Below, piece by piece: positions 26,347 to 35,689 of a stretch of DNA of 64,000 nucleotides. The stretch is taken from the NCBI RefSeq assembly GCF_030238365.1, contig NZ_JASSOT010000078.1, positions 1 to 64,000 on the forward strand, in the 5' to 3' direction. The DNA is from Lelliottia wanjuensis. Its GTDB lineage: Bacteria > Pseudomonadota > Gammaproteobacteria > Enterobacterales > Enterobacteriaceae. The notes below the pieces were generated by a model. The model had not been told where the DNA came from. It made no database searches and saw only the letters and a program-made list of their open reading frames with translations. The translations under genes and the position numbers were made by a program. Positions within the stretch are counted from its first letter, which is position 1. Each line of letters opens with the position of its first letter.

Positions 26347-29193
26347 TTGAAATACCTCGTCTCCTTTCGTACCACGCTTAAAGTCTCTCGCTATCTTTTC
26401 CGGGCGCTGGCGTTATTGCTCTGGTTACTCGTGGCGCTGTTCTCGGTGTTTTACATCGTTAACGCGCTGCATCAGAAGGAGTCCGAGATCCGTCAGGAGT
26501 TCAACCTAAGCTCCGATCAGGCCCAGCGCTACATTCAGCGCACGTCTGACGTGATGAAAGAGCTGAAGTACATTGCTGAAAACCGGCTGACGGCGGAGAA
26601 CGGCATTCTCGCCACCCGAGGGCGAGAGGATAAAACGGAAGTCCCGGACTTCGAGCCGCTCTTCCCCGATTCCGACTGCTCGGCGATGGGCAACACCTGG
26701 CGCGGCTCCCTTGAGTCGCTGGCCTGGTTCATGCGCTACTGGCGCGATAACTTCTCGGCAGCCTACGATCTCAACCGCGTGTTCCTCATCGGCAGCGAAA
26801 ACCTCTGTATGGCCGATTTCGGTCTGCGCGATGTGCCTGTCGAACGGGAAGATGCCCTGAAAAGCCTGCACGAACGCATCATCAAATACCGTAACGCCCC
26901 GCAGGAAGAGCGCGGCAACAATATCTTCTGGATTAGCCAGGGTCCACGTCCGGGCGTCGGCTATTTCTATGCCCTGACGCCGGTCTATCTGGCTAATCGT
27001 CTCCAGGCCCTGCTGGGCACCGAGCAGACCATTCGCATGGAGAACTTCTTCACGCCGGGCAGTTTGCCGATGGGCGTGACCATTCTCGATGAGAACGGCC
27101 ATAAGCTGATTTCACTGACCGGGCCGGAAGATCGCCTGAAAGTCGATCCGCGCTGGATGCAGGAGCGCTCCTGGTTTGGTTATACGTCGGGCTTCCGCGA
27201 CCTGGTGCTGAAGAAAAGCCTGCCGCCGTCCTCCCTGAGCATTGTCTATTCCGTGCCGGTGGATATGGTGCTGGAACGCATTCGGATGCTGATCCTCAAC
27301 GCCATTCTGCTGAATGTGCTGGTCGGGATCGCACTCTTCACTCTGGCGCGAATGTACGAACGCAAGATTTTCATCCCGGCGGAGAGCGACGCCCAGCGGC
27401 TGGAAGAGCACGAGCAGTTCAACCGTAAAATTGTGGCCTCGGCGCCGGTCGGGATCTGTATCCTGCGCACCCAGGACGGGACCAATATCCTCAGTAATGA
27501 GCTGGCGCATAACTATCTGAATATGCTGACGCATGAGGACCGACAGCGGCTGACGCAAATCATCTGCGGTCAGCAGGTCAATTTCGTCGACGTGTTAACC
27601 AGCAACAATACCAACCTGCAAATCAGCTTTGTTCACTCGCGCTATCGCAACGAGAACGTGGCGATTTGCGTGCTAGTGGATGTCTCCTCGCGCGTGAAGA
27701 TGGAAGAGTCGCTGCAGGAGATGGCGCAGGCGGCGGAACAGGCCAGCCAGTCGAAATCCATGTTCCTCGCGACCGTCAGCCACGAGCTGCGCACGCCGCT
27801 GTACGGGATTATCGGCAACCTCGATCTGCTGCAAACCAAAGAGCTGCCGAAGGGGGTCGACCGTCTGGTGACGGCGATGAACAACTCTTCGAGCCTGCTG
27901 CTGAAAATCATCAGCGACATTCTCGACTTCTCCAAAATTGAGTCCGAGCAGCTGAAAATCGAACCGAGCGAGTTTTCTCCGCGCGAGGTCATGAACCACA
28001 TCAGCGCCAACTACATGCCGCTGGTGGTGCGTAAACAGCTGGGGCTGTACTGCTTTATCGAGCCGGATGTGCCGCTGACGCTGCTCGGCGACCCGATGCG
28101 CCTGCAGCAGGTGATTTCAAACCTGCTCAGCAACGCCATCAAATTCACCGATGTGGGCTGCATCGTGCTGCACGTCTCCCGTGCCGGGGATTACCTCAGC
28201 ATTCGCGTGCGTGATACGGGTGTCGGTATTCCGGCCAAAGAGGTGGTCAAACTGTTCGATCCGTTCTTCCAGGTCGGGACCGGCGTGCAGCGTAACTTCC
28301 AGGGAACGGGCCTCGGTCTGGCAATCTGCGAACAGCTGATCAGCATGATGGACGGCGATATTTCGGTCGATACCGAGCCGGGCATGGGCAGTCAGTTCAC
28401 GATCCGCATCCCGCTGTACTCCGCCAGGTATCCAGTCAAAGCCCCTGCGGAAGGGCTGAGCGGGAAAACCTGCTGGCTGGCGGTGCATAACGCCTCGCTG
28501 TATGCCTTCCTGGAGTCAATGCTGACGAGCCGGGGTCTGAATGTTGTGCGTTACGAAGGCCAGGCCACGGGCGATGACGATACGCTGATCACGGACGCTG
28601 AAGTCGATCCGTCGTGGAAGGGCAGAGCGGCGATTATCTTCTGCCGTCGTCATATCGGCATTCCGCAGGAGCGGGTGCCGGGTGAATGGACGCACAGCGT
28701 CGCCACGCCGCATGAACTGATGCATCTCCTGGCGCACATTTATCGTGTGGAAGTGGACGAAAATGACGGCGTGAGAGTATTGCCGTCACCGGACTCAACC
28801 GTTGCGATGAACGATGACATGATGATTCTGGTGGTCGACGATCATCCGATCAACCGCCGCTTGCTGGCGGATCAACTCGGATCGCTGGGCTATCAGTGCC
28901 TGACGGCCAATGATGGCGTCGATGCCCTGAACGTGCTCAGCAAAAATCACATTGATATCGTGCTCAGCGACGTCAACATGCCGAATATGGACGGCTATCG
29001 CCTGACGCAGCGTATCCGTCAGCTCGGCCTGACGCTGCCGGTTGTCGGCGTGACGGCGAATGCGCTGGCGGAAGAGAAGCAGCGTTGTCTCGAGTCGGGC
29101 ATGGACAGCTGTCTGTCGAAACCAGTGACCCTGGATGTGATCAAGCAGACGCTGTCGGTCTACGCCGAGCGGGTCAGGAAATCCAGGACGTAA
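26347..29193 (+). CDS. rcsC: Hybrid sensor histidine kinase RcsC of the Rcs envelope-stress phosphorelay
   Basis: Inner-membrane kinase that phosphorylates RcsD and then RcsB to control capsule, motility and cell-surface genes. The 948 residues show an N-terminal membrane segment (about 20-40), a periplasmic sensor (about 45-310), a second segment (about 313-335), a PAS-like/linker region, the kinase core with H479 in TVSHELRTPLYG, ATP-binding boxes GDPMRLQQVISNLLSNAIKF, DTGVGI and GTGLGLAI, and a C-terminal receiver with D875 in VLSDVNMPNMDGYR. The start is TTG 26347, as in E. coli. It converges on rcsB across a shared terminator. Confidence 0.97.
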   Translation: MKYLVSFRTTLKVSRYLFRALALLLWLLVALFSVFYIVNALHQKESEIRQEFNLSSDQAQRYIQRTSDVMKELKYIAENRLTAENGILATRGREDKTEVPDFEPLFPDSDCSAMGNTWRGSLESLAWFMRYWRDNFSAAYDLNRVFLIGSENLCMADFGLRDVPVEREDALKSLHERIIKYRNAPQEERGNNIFWISQGPRPGVGYFYALTPVYLANRLQALLGTEQTIRMENFFTPGSLPMGVTILDENGHKLISLTGPEDRLKVDPRWMQERSWFGYTSGFRDLVLKKSLPPSSLSIVYSVPVDMVLERIRMLILNAILLNVLVGIALFTLARMYERKIFIPAESDAQRLEEHEQFNRKIVASAPVGICILRTQDGTNILSNELAHNYLNMLTHEDRQRLTQIICGQQVNFVDVLTSNNTNLQISFVHSRYRNENVAICVLVDVSSRVKMEESLQEMAQAAEQASQSKSMFLATVSHELRTPLYGIIGNLDLLQTKELPKGVDRLVTAMNNSSSLLLKIISDILDFSKIESEQLKIEPSEFSPREVMNHISANYMPLVVRKQLGLYCFIEPDVPLTLLGDPMRLQQVISNLLSNAIKFTDVGCIVLHVSRAGDYLSIRVRDTGVGIPAKEVVKLFDPFFQVGTGVQRNFQGTGLGLAICEQLISMMDGDISVDTEPGMGSQFTIRIPLYSARYPVKAPAEGLSGKTCWLAVHNASLYAFLESMLTSRGLNVVRYEGQATGDDDTLITDAEVDPSWKGRAAIIFCRRHIGIPQERVPGEWTHSVATPHELMHLLAHIYRVEVDENDGVRVLPSPDSTVAMNDDMMILVVDDHPINRRLLADQLGSLGYQCLTANDGVDALNVLSKNHIDIVLSDVNMPNMDGYRLTQRIRQLGLTLPVVGVTANALAEEKQRCLESGMDSCLSKPVTLDVIKQTLSVYAERVRKSRT

Positions 29194-29229
29194 AAAAACC
29201 CGGTCAGCGCGAGCGCGACCGGGTTTTTT
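29193..29229. terminator. Bidirectional terminator between rcsC and rcsB
   Basis: AAAAAACCCGGTC and its complement GACCGGGTTTTTT enclose a GC-rich loop, giving U-tracts on both strands for the convergent rcsC and rcsB. It begins at the last base of the rcsC stop. Confidence 0.92.
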
Positions 29230-29244
29230 AATGGCAGAGCGGAA

Positions 29245-29895
29245 TCAGTCTTTGTCGACCGCGCTCAGTGTCACCGAAGAGAGATAGTTCAGCAGGGCGA
29301 TGTCGTTTTCGACACCCAGCTTCATCATCGCGGATTTCTTCTGGCTACTGATGGTTTTGATACTGCGGTTCAGCTTCTTGGCAATCTCCGTGACCAGGAA
29401 ACCTTCGGCGAACAGGCGCAGCACTTCGCTCTCTTTCGGCGACAGACGTTTGTCACCGTAACCACCGGCGCTGATTTTCTCGAGCAGACGAGAGACGCTT
29501 TCCGGGGTAAATTTCTTACCTTTCTGCAGCGCAGCCAGCGCTTTCGGCAGATCGGTTGGCGCGCCTTGCTTGAGCACAATCCCTTCAATATCGAGTTCCA
29601 GCACGGCGCTTAAAATCGCCGGGTTGTTGTTCATCGTAAGGACGATGATCGAAATGCTCGGGAAGTGGCGCTTAATGTATTTGATCAGCGTAATCCCATC
29701 ACCGTATTTGTCTCCAGGCATGGAGAGATCGGTAATGAGGACATGGGCATCAAGTTTCGGGAGGTTATTGATAAGTGCTGTAGAGTCTTCAAATTCACCG
29801 ACAACATTCACCCACTCGATCTGTTCAAGTGATTTGCGAATACCGAACAGTACAATCGGGTGGTCATCGGCAATAATTACGTTCATATTGTTCAT
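29245..29895 (-). CDS. rcsB: Response regulator RcsB
   Basis: Transcription factor at the end of the Rcs phosphorelay. The 216 residues are nearly identical to E. coli. The receiver domain has D10/D11 and phospho-acceptor D56 (LITDLSMPGDK). The LuxR-type HTH domain carries LSPKESEVLRLFAEGFLVTEI. ATG 29895 (MNNMNVIIADD) was chosen over the longer open frame that runs back into rcsD. It lies 16 bp after rcsD, and E. coli has an additional promoter for rcsB within rcsD. Confidence 0.98.
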   Translation of the reverse strand: MNNMNVIIADDHPIVLFGIRKSLEQIEWVNVVGEFEDSTALINNLPKLDAHVLITDLSMPGDKYGDGITLIKYIKRHFPSISIIVLTMNNNPAILSAVLELDIEGIVLKQGAPTDLPKALAALQKGKKFTPESVSRLLEKISAGGYGDKRLSPKESEVLRLFAEGFLVTEIAKKLNRSIKTISSQKKSAMMKLGVENDIALLNYLSSVTLSAVDKD

Positions 29896-29911
29896 GTATA
29901 AGGCTACCTTG

Positions 29912-32584
29912 CTACAGCAAGCTTTTGACGTAGGCGTCAATGTCGCTGATGTATTTTTCTGTGCCAGAAGCATCTTTCTCGCGAATGAGATGTTCCAGCG
30001 TTTCACATAACTGCTTGCCCGGAACCAGATTGAGCATGGCAAACACCCCTTTAAGCCGGTGTGCTGTCTGTGCCAGCGCGGCGAAATCCTTCGCTGCGGA
30101 CTCAGTATACAACCGCTTAACATCATCTGGTACTGTATCTACGAAGAGCGAATAATATCCACTGGCATGGAGTTCGGCATTTTCATCGCCACCCAACGGG
30201 GACTCCAGGATCTCTTCTTGCGCCAGCTGCTCCTCTATTAGTTGTAGTACAGCTTCCTGCATCGCATTGCTCATATTAAAGTTGACGCGCATCTGGCCAG
30301 GGCCGATTTTTCGCACGCCTGACTCATCATCGCTTAAAAGCAAGCCCGAGGCAGTAAGATTAGACGGATTATCAGTTAAAAACAGATCATATTCTTGACT
30401 CGTCAGCCTTTCGTCAGGAGTGATGCAGGACGCGCCCCAGTTTTCCAACTGACGAACCACGATGTTGCGGATCTCGCTTGAGGTCACATCCACCATGATC
30501 ACCACGTCATCCAGCAGACCTTCTTCATCCTCTTCCTGCGGCGTCGCGGCCATTTTCACATGCAGGGAATAGCGCGTGCCGAGCGACTCGCGGGCTTTAA
30601 TGTTCAGATGACCGCCGAGTTTGCGCGCCAGCTGATCGCACAGCCAGAAGGTGAGGGCGTTGGCTTTGCCGTACCGGTCGCTCTGGGTATCGTTGAGGAA
30701 CGGGAAGTGCAGATTGTCGACTTCGCTTAGCGTCACGCCTTCGCCGGTGTCGAGAATGCGGAACGTCAGGCGATCTTCGGCGGATTCATCGCTGCTCACT
30801 TCCAGCGTAATTTTGCCAATTTGCGTCGTCGTGACGGAGTACTGAATCAGCATCAGCACGATGCGGCGCAGGGCGTCACGGTCGCCGTGGCGTTTATCAT
30901 TGGCCGGGAGATGGTTGTTAATCAGCAGCTGCAGCCCTTTGCGCTTGATCACCGGCAGAACTTCCGGCACCACTTCGTTAATCAGATCCTGAATAGAGAA
31001 CAGAGTGGCGTTACCTTTCCAGGTATCGTTCTCCAGCATATTGGCGAGCTGGATCTCGTCCACCATGCGTACCAGGTTATCCGCCTGACTGGCGATCTGC
31101 TGGCTTTCCGGCGCGCTGATACTCGCCGCCTGGCTGGCCAGCTCTTTCAGCGGTCGTTTAAAGGCATCGCTGATGTTTTGCATAAACACCGCGCGGCCCT
31201 GCTGGTTTTTCTCGTACAGCCGTTGGGCCTGTTTCAGCTTCTTGTTCACCAGCACTTCACGGTCCTGATCGCGGATGATAAAGATCTGGGTGCGAGAGGC
31301 GACCTGGCTGCGGAACTGGCGGATCTCGTACAGTTCATTATTAATGGTGGCCTGAATCACCCCCTGGTGCTGGTCGGCCATCGCGGTGATGTTCTGCAAA
31401 TTCAGGTGCGGCAGCAGATGGTCGGCAATCTTGTTGCTCATGATGGTGCGATTGGCTTCCTGATCATGCACCAGCAGCCCGAGCGGAAGAATAGAGACGA
31501 TCTCTTCGTTCAGCGCCCGCAGCACGCGTAGTTCGTTGCTGGAGCCCGATGACGACAGGCTTTCGCTCTGACGGCCCGGCTGGAAGCGGAAGGTGCTATA
31601 ACCAAACAGCGCCAGCGCCAACAGGCCGATGTTCAGCAGCAGCGGCAGAAGGATATTTTGCAGAGTATCCAGCAGCAAGGTGCCAAAGGGTACCTGCCAG
31701 ACCAGGCGCATGCCGGTTGAATTCAGCGGCGAGGCAATCTCTATCTTCGAACCATTAAAGGTGATGGACGCGCTCTCGGGGCTCTCTTTTTTATCCGCCG
31801 GGGCGCGCATGTTCTGCGCCGAGTTGTCGGGCTCCAGGCGGAAGCTGTCCAGCGGCATATCCGGCGGGATCAGATCGTTAATCGGTAAATCGAAGGCGAC
31901 AACGGTGGCCAGATGCCCCGGCTGGTTAAAGGTGGTGCGCAGAGTAAAGTAGTGACCGTTCTGCCACGCCAGACGGCGCAGAGAAGAGAAACTTTCGCGC
32001 TCATCGAGAGCGTTCGCCTGCTGGAGCATCTCTGCCCGGCGGGAATCGACGATCGACCCGATGGTGGACTCTTTAAATCCGGAAGAGAGATCTTTCAGCG
32101 GCAGAGTCGAGATCAGGATCATGCTGTTGTCCTGACCGTTCAGATAGTACATCGACCACGGCACGGTTTCCGCGCCCCACAGGGTGTCGAGATAAGTGGA
32201 CATCCGCTGCGTCATCTCAAGAGTCGCGCTGTCGTGCGAGCCAAAAATCAGCGCCTCGGTTTTACGGCGCGTTTTCTCAAGGTAATAGACATCCTGCTTA
32301 AGCCGCGTCTCCTGCAAATTTTCGCCAGATGCGCTTCCCGGTGCGGCAGCAATGTTGTCGTAGATCTGCCAGGTCGCGTAACGCCAGGTATCAATGCGTT
32401 TATGTACCGCGTGGGTGATATCGACAATCTGATAGCTTCTGTCCTTCAGCCAGGTGTTAACCGCGCTCTGTACCATCACCCCCATCGTCACCAGCAGCAC
32501 GATGATCAATAGAAGGAAGAAGCGGGTGATGCTCCCGGGAAGAAGGGAGAACTTACCTGTTGCTGTGGTTTCAGACTGACTCAT
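29912..32584 (-). CDS. rcsD: Phosphotransfer intermediate RcsD
   Basis: Inner-membrane histidine-phosphotransfer protein that relays phosphate from RcsC to RcsB. The 890 residues match E. coli. It has a first membrane segment (RFFLLLIIVLLVTMGVMV), a periplasmic domain, a second segment (ILLPLLLNIGLLALALFGY), a kinase-like domain lacking the usual catalytic His, and the C-terminal HPt domain with H842 in AQTAHRLKGVFAML. The start was set at ATG 32584 (MSQSETTATG); E. coli begins a few residues differently, so it could shift slightly. Confidence 0.96.
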   Translation of the reverse strand: MSQSETTATGKFSLLPGSITRFFLLLIIVLLVTMGVMVQSAVNTWLKDRSYQIVDITHAVHKRIDTWRYATWQIYDNIAAAPGSASGENLQETRLKQDVYYLEKTRRKTEALIFGSHDSATLEMTQRMSTYLDTLWGAETVPWSMYYLNGQDNSMILISTLPLKDLSSGFKESTIGSIVDSRRAEMLQQANALDERESFSSLRRLAWQNGHYFTLRTTFNQPGHLATVVAFDLPINDLIPPDMPLDSFRLEPDNSAQNMRAPADKKESPESASITFNGSKIEIASPLNSTGMRLVWQVPFGTLLLDTLQNILLPLLLNIGLLALALFGYSTFRFQPGRQSESLSSSGSSNELRVLRALNEEIVSILPLGLLVHDQEANRTIMSNKIADHLLPHLNLQNITAMADQHQGVIQATINNELYEIRQFRSQVASRTQIFIIRDQDREVLVNKKLKQAQRLYEKNQQGRAVFMQNISDAFKRPLKELASQAASISAPESQQIASQADNLVRMVDEIQLANMLENDTWKGNATLFSIQDLINEVVPEVLPVIKRKGLQLLINNHLPANDKRHGDRDALRRIVLMLIQYSVTTTQIGKITLEVSSDESAEDRLTFRILDTGEGVTLSEVDNLHFPFLNDTQSDRYGKANALTFWLCDQLARKLGGHLNIKARESLGTRYSLHVKMAATPQEEDEEGLLDDVVIMVDVTSSEIRNIVVRQLENWGASCITPDERLTSQEYDLFLTDNPSNLTASGLLLSDDESGVRKIGPGQMRVNFNMSNAMQEAVLQLIEEQLAQEEILESPLGGDENAELHASGYYSLFVDTVPDDVKRLYTESAAKDFAALAQTAHRLKGVFAMLNLVPGKQLCETLEHLIREKDASGTEKYISDIDAYVKSLL

Positions 32585-32907
32585 TGCTATGTTTAACCCG
32601 ATATGGCCGCACGTAAGGGGGAGAGGGCAGTATAAAGGGTAATACCTGAATTTCCAGCATCCTGGCCTGACCAGCGGGACTTTTTCTGCGTTAAATATCA
32701 GGCAGTAAAACGGCTCTGAAAGTGTACAAACGGAACCTGGCTGTACAAATAGCGGACAAGATAAACGAAAAATAGCACTAATTAACAAGAAATTAAAAAT
32801 TGTTAAAATGCGGAGAAGGGGATTTTAGGGCGTAATCGAATTAATTAATAGTTGTTATGATTTCAGTGCGGTAGCACATAATAATTCAGGTTACGTAAAG
32901 AAGAGTA

Positions 32908-33001
32908 AAAAAAAACCGAATGCATGTGCACTCGGCTCAATTAGGGATAAACAGACATTCAAAACTGAATGACGGTAATAAATAAAGTTAATGATGATAG
33001 C
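32908..33001 (-). ncRNA. micF: MicF antisense small RNA
   Basis: Minus-strand sequence beginning GCTATCATCATTAACTTTAT matches the known 5' end of E. coli MicF, which pairs with the ompF ribosome-binding region and blocks its translation. The body continues through the conserved CCGTCATTCA block and ends in a GC-containing hairpin followed by a run of T (32904-32913 on the minus strand). It is divergent from ompC, sharing OmpR sites, as in E. coli. The rest of the 740-bp rcsD-ompC gap is AT-rich; 32585-32907 should hold the rcsD promoter, not assigned here. Confidence 0.93.
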
Positions 33002-33154
33002 GAGAGTTATTTTAGTGATGTAGACAGGTTTTGTTTTGACAATCAGTGCGGTAAAGATATATTGATCTAAGTGACTGATATTTATGAGTTGCATCCCTGC
33101 TTTGATTATTAGTGCTTTATTTTTTAGCTCTTCGTGCTATTGAAAAGTTCCCTC

Positions 33155-33200
33155 TTATTTACAAAATGAAACATGTTTGTAGACATATGAAACATCTTCA
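33155..33200. promoter_or_regulatory. OmpR binding sites of the ompC / micF promoters
   Basis: Two direct copies of the OmpR element core (A)TGAAACAT, at 33166-33174 and 33187-33195, 21 bp apart. They are followed by GTTTTCGTATCATATTC, which matches the -35/-10 region of E. coli ompC. These respond to OmpR phosphorylated by EnvZ at high osmolarity. Confidence 0.85.
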
Positions 33201-33325
33201 AAGTTTTCGTATCATATTCTTATTGGATTATTCTGTAATTTTGCGGAGAATGAAGTTGCCGATCGGTTAAGAGGGTTAACCGGTAAGCAGTGGCATAATA
33301 AGGCATATAACAGAGGGTTAATAAA

Positions 33326-34444
33326 ATGAAAGTTAAAGTACTGTCCCTCCTGGTACCAGCTCTGCTGGTAGCAGGCGCAGCAAATGCGGCTGAAATTTAT
33401 AACAAAGACGGCAACAAATTAGATCTGTTCGGTAAAGTCGACGGTCTGCACTATTTCTCCGACGACAAAGGTGCTGATGGCGATCAGACCTACATGCGTA
33501 TCGGCTTCAAAGGCGAAACTCAGGTCAACGATCAGCTGACCGGTTACGGCCAGTGGGAATACCAGGTTCAGGGCAACACCACTGAAAGCGACAACCAGTC
33601 CTGGACGCGTGTGGCGTTCGCGGGTCTGAAATTTGCTGACGCGGGTTCTTTCGATTACGGTCGTAACTACGGCGTTATCTATGACGTGACTTCATGGACT
33701 GACGTACTGCCAGAATTCGGCGGCGACACCTACGGTGCGGACAACTTCCTGCAGTCTCGTGCTAACGGTGTAGCAACTTACCGTAACCAGGACTTCTTCG
33801 GTCTGGTTGATGGCCTGAACTTTGCTCTGCAGTATCAGGGTAAAAACGGCAGCGTCAGCGGTGAAAACACCACCGGTCGCAGCACGCTGAAACAGAACGG
33901 CGACGGCTACGGCGCGTCCCTGACCTACAACCTGGGCGAAGGCTTCAGCGTAGGTGGTGCGATGTCCTCCTCTAAACGTACTGCTGACCAGAATGCTGCA
34001 GGCGTGTACGGCGAAGGCGATCACGCAGAAGTGTACAGCGGCGGCCTGAAATATGATGCTAACAACATCTACCTGGCAGCGCAGTACTCTCAGACCTACA
34101 ACGCAACCCGTTTCGGTGACTCTCAGAGCAGCAGCGACATCTACGGTTTCGCCAACAAAGCACAGAACTTCGAAGTGGTTGCACAGTACCAGTTCGACTT
34201 CGGTCTGCGTCCATCCGTGGCTTACCTGCAGTCTAAAGGTAAGGACGTAAGCAACAACACCACCAACTTCGGCGATCAGGATCTGCTGAAATATGTTGAT
34301 GTTGGCGCGACTTACTACTTCAACAAAAACATGTCCACCTACGTGGATTACAAAATCAACCTGCTGGATGAAAACAACTTCACCCGTCAGGCTGGTATCG
34401 GTACTGATGACATCGTCGCTCTGGGTCTGGTTTACCAGTTCTAA
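33326..34444 (+). CDS. ompC: Outer-membrane porin OmpC
   Basis: Trimeric general diffusion porin. The 372-residue precursor has a 21-residue signal peptide (cleavage AANA-AEIYN), sixteen predicted beta strands, the constriction loop L3 with PEFGGD, and the C-terminal Phe (ALGLVYQF) recognised by the Bam machinery. Codon use is strongly biased, as in a highly expressed gene. The 5' leader ends AGAGGGTTAATAAA before ATG. Between OmpC and OmpF-type porins, its place next to micF and rcsD decides for OmpC. Confidence 0.97.
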   Translation: MKVKVLSLLVPALLVAGAANAAEIYNKDGNKLDLFGKVDGLHYFSDDKGADGDQTYMRIGFKGETQVNDQLTGYGQWEYQVQGNTTESDNQSWTRVAFAGLKFADAGSFDYGRNYGVIYDVTSWTDVLPEFGGDTYGADNFLQSRANGVATYRNQDFFGLVDGLNFALQYQGKNGSVSGENTTGRSTLKQNGDGYGASLTYNLGEGFSVGGAMSSSKRTADQNAAGVYGEGDHAEVYSGGLKYDANNIYLAAQYSQTYNATRFGDSQSSSDIYGFANKAQNFEVVAQYQFDFGLRPSVAYLQSKGKDVSNNTTNFGDQDLLKYVDVGATYYFNKNMSTYVDYKINLLDENNFTRQAGIGTDDIVALGLVYQF

Positions 34445-34460
34445 GACACGCTCAGTAACA

Positions 34461-34487
34461 CAAAAGGGGCCAACTGGCCCCTTTTTC
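34461..34487 (+). terminator. Rho-independent terminator of ompC
   Basis: AAAAGGGGCCA-ACT-GGCCCCTTTTT hairpin, 17 bp after the ompC stop. Confidence 0.92.
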
Positions 34488-34561
34488 TGTTCTATTAATA
34501 ACGTCTTACCAGTGACCTGTTTTGGTATACTCTTGCCGCCCAGGCATGAGGATAATAACGA

Positions 34562-35617
34562 ATGGACATGACTTTTTGGCGCGCCGGCCTTCTGGCGAGC
34601 TTTTTCTTACTGGCGGCATGCGACCCCTCCACCTCTGCGGTAAAACCTGCGGCCCCCGCCACGACGGTGCTGGAAGGGAAGACCATGGGGACCTTCTGGC
34701 GCGTCAGCATGATGAATGTGGACGCCAGACGTGCGGACGAACTGCGCGATAAAATTCAGTCTCAGCTCGACGCTGACGATCAGCTGCTCTCCACCTATAA
34801 AAACGACTCCGCGCTGATGCGTTTCAATCTGTCGAACAGCACCTCCCTGTGGCCGGTCAGCGAAGCGATGGCCGATATCGTCACCGAGGCGCTGCATATT
34901 GGCTACAAAACGAACGGCGCGATGGATATCACCGTCGGGCCGCTGGTGAATCTGTGGGGTTTTGGCCCGACGAAACAGCCAGAGCACATTCCCGATCAGG
35001 CGCAAATCGACGACGCCCGTGCGCGTACCGGTTTGCAGCACCTGACGGTGATTAATCAGTACGGGCAGCAGTACCTGCAAAAAGACATTCCCGATCTGTT
35101 TGTTGACCTGTCGACGGTCGGCGAGGGTTATGCGGCAGATCATCTCGCCGCGCTGATGACCCAGGAGGGGATCCCGCGATACCTCGTTTCCGTGGGCGGC
35201 GCACTGGTGAGCCGGGGTCTGAATGCCAGCGACAAGCCCTGGCGCGTGGCGATCCAAAAACCGACCGACACCCAGAATGCGGTGCAGGCGGTGGTGGATA
35301 TCAACGGCCACGGCATCAGCACTTCTGGCAGTTACAGGAACTATTACGAGCTGGACGGGAAGCGTCTTTCGCACGTCATCGATCCGCAAACTGGCCGCCC
35401 TATCGAACATAACCTGGTTTCTGTCACTGTGATTGCGCCGACTGCGCTGGAAGCCGATACCTGGGACACCGGGCTGATGGTTCTCGGGCCGGAAAAAGCC
35501 AAAGAGGTGGTGCGTCAGGAAGGGCTGGCGGTGTACATGATCACCAAAGAGGGTGACACGTTTAAAACCTGGATGTCACCGCAGTTCCAGAGCTTCCTCG
35601 TCAGCGAACAAAATTAA
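34562..35617 (+). CDS. apbE: FAD:protein FMN transferase (lipoprotein)
   Basis: Attaches FMN covalently to threonine in target flavoproteins such as NqrB/NqrC and RnfG in the periplasm. The 351 residues equal E. coli ApbE. The lipobox LLAAC puts the lipidated cysteine at C20. The body has GKTMGTFWR, GAMDITVGPLVNLWGFG, DLSTVGEGYAADH and SGSYRNY motifs. Its stop codon overlaps the Ada operator of the next gene. Confidence 0.96.
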   Translation: MDMTFWRAGLLASFFLLAACDPSTSAVKPAAPATTVLEGKTMGTFWRVSMMNVDARRADELRDKIQSQLDADDQLLSTYKNDSALMRFNLSNSTSLWPVSEAMADIVTEALHIGYKTNGAMDITVGPLVNLWGFGPTKQPEHIPDQAQIDDARARTGLQHLTVINQYGQQYLQKDIPDLFVDLSTVGEGYAADHLAALMTQEGIPRYLVSVGGALVSRGLNASDKPWRVAIQKPTDTQNAVQAVVDINGHGISTSGSYRNYYELDGKRLSHVIDPQTGRPIEHNLVSVTVIAPTALEADTWDTGLMVLGPEKAKEVVRQEGLAVYMITKEGDTFKTWMSPQFQSFLVSEQN

Positions 35618-35624
35618 AAAGCAA
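35612..35624 (+). promoter_or_regulatory. Ada box upstream of ada-alkB
   Basis: AAT-N6-GCAA (AATTAAAAAGCAA) fits the methylated-Ada activator site and lies 66 bp upstream of the ada start, overlapping the apbE stop. In E. coli the equivalent site makes ada-alkB self-inducing after alkylation. Confidence 0.75.
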
Positions 35625-35689
35625 GGTTGCGGGTTTTTGTTCAGTGGCACTCGGGCATTGTATGAGTATGCTTGTAAGAGGAGCCGATG

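Noticed and set aside
32721..32749. Direct repeat TGTACAAA upstream of rcsD
   Set aside because: Two 8-mers in an AT-rich region are not enough to define a regulatory site.
32891..33094. 67-residue ORF on the minus strand between rcsD and ompC
   Set aside because: It coincides with the micF sRNA and its promoter, is AT-rich, and has no ribosome binding site or known family.
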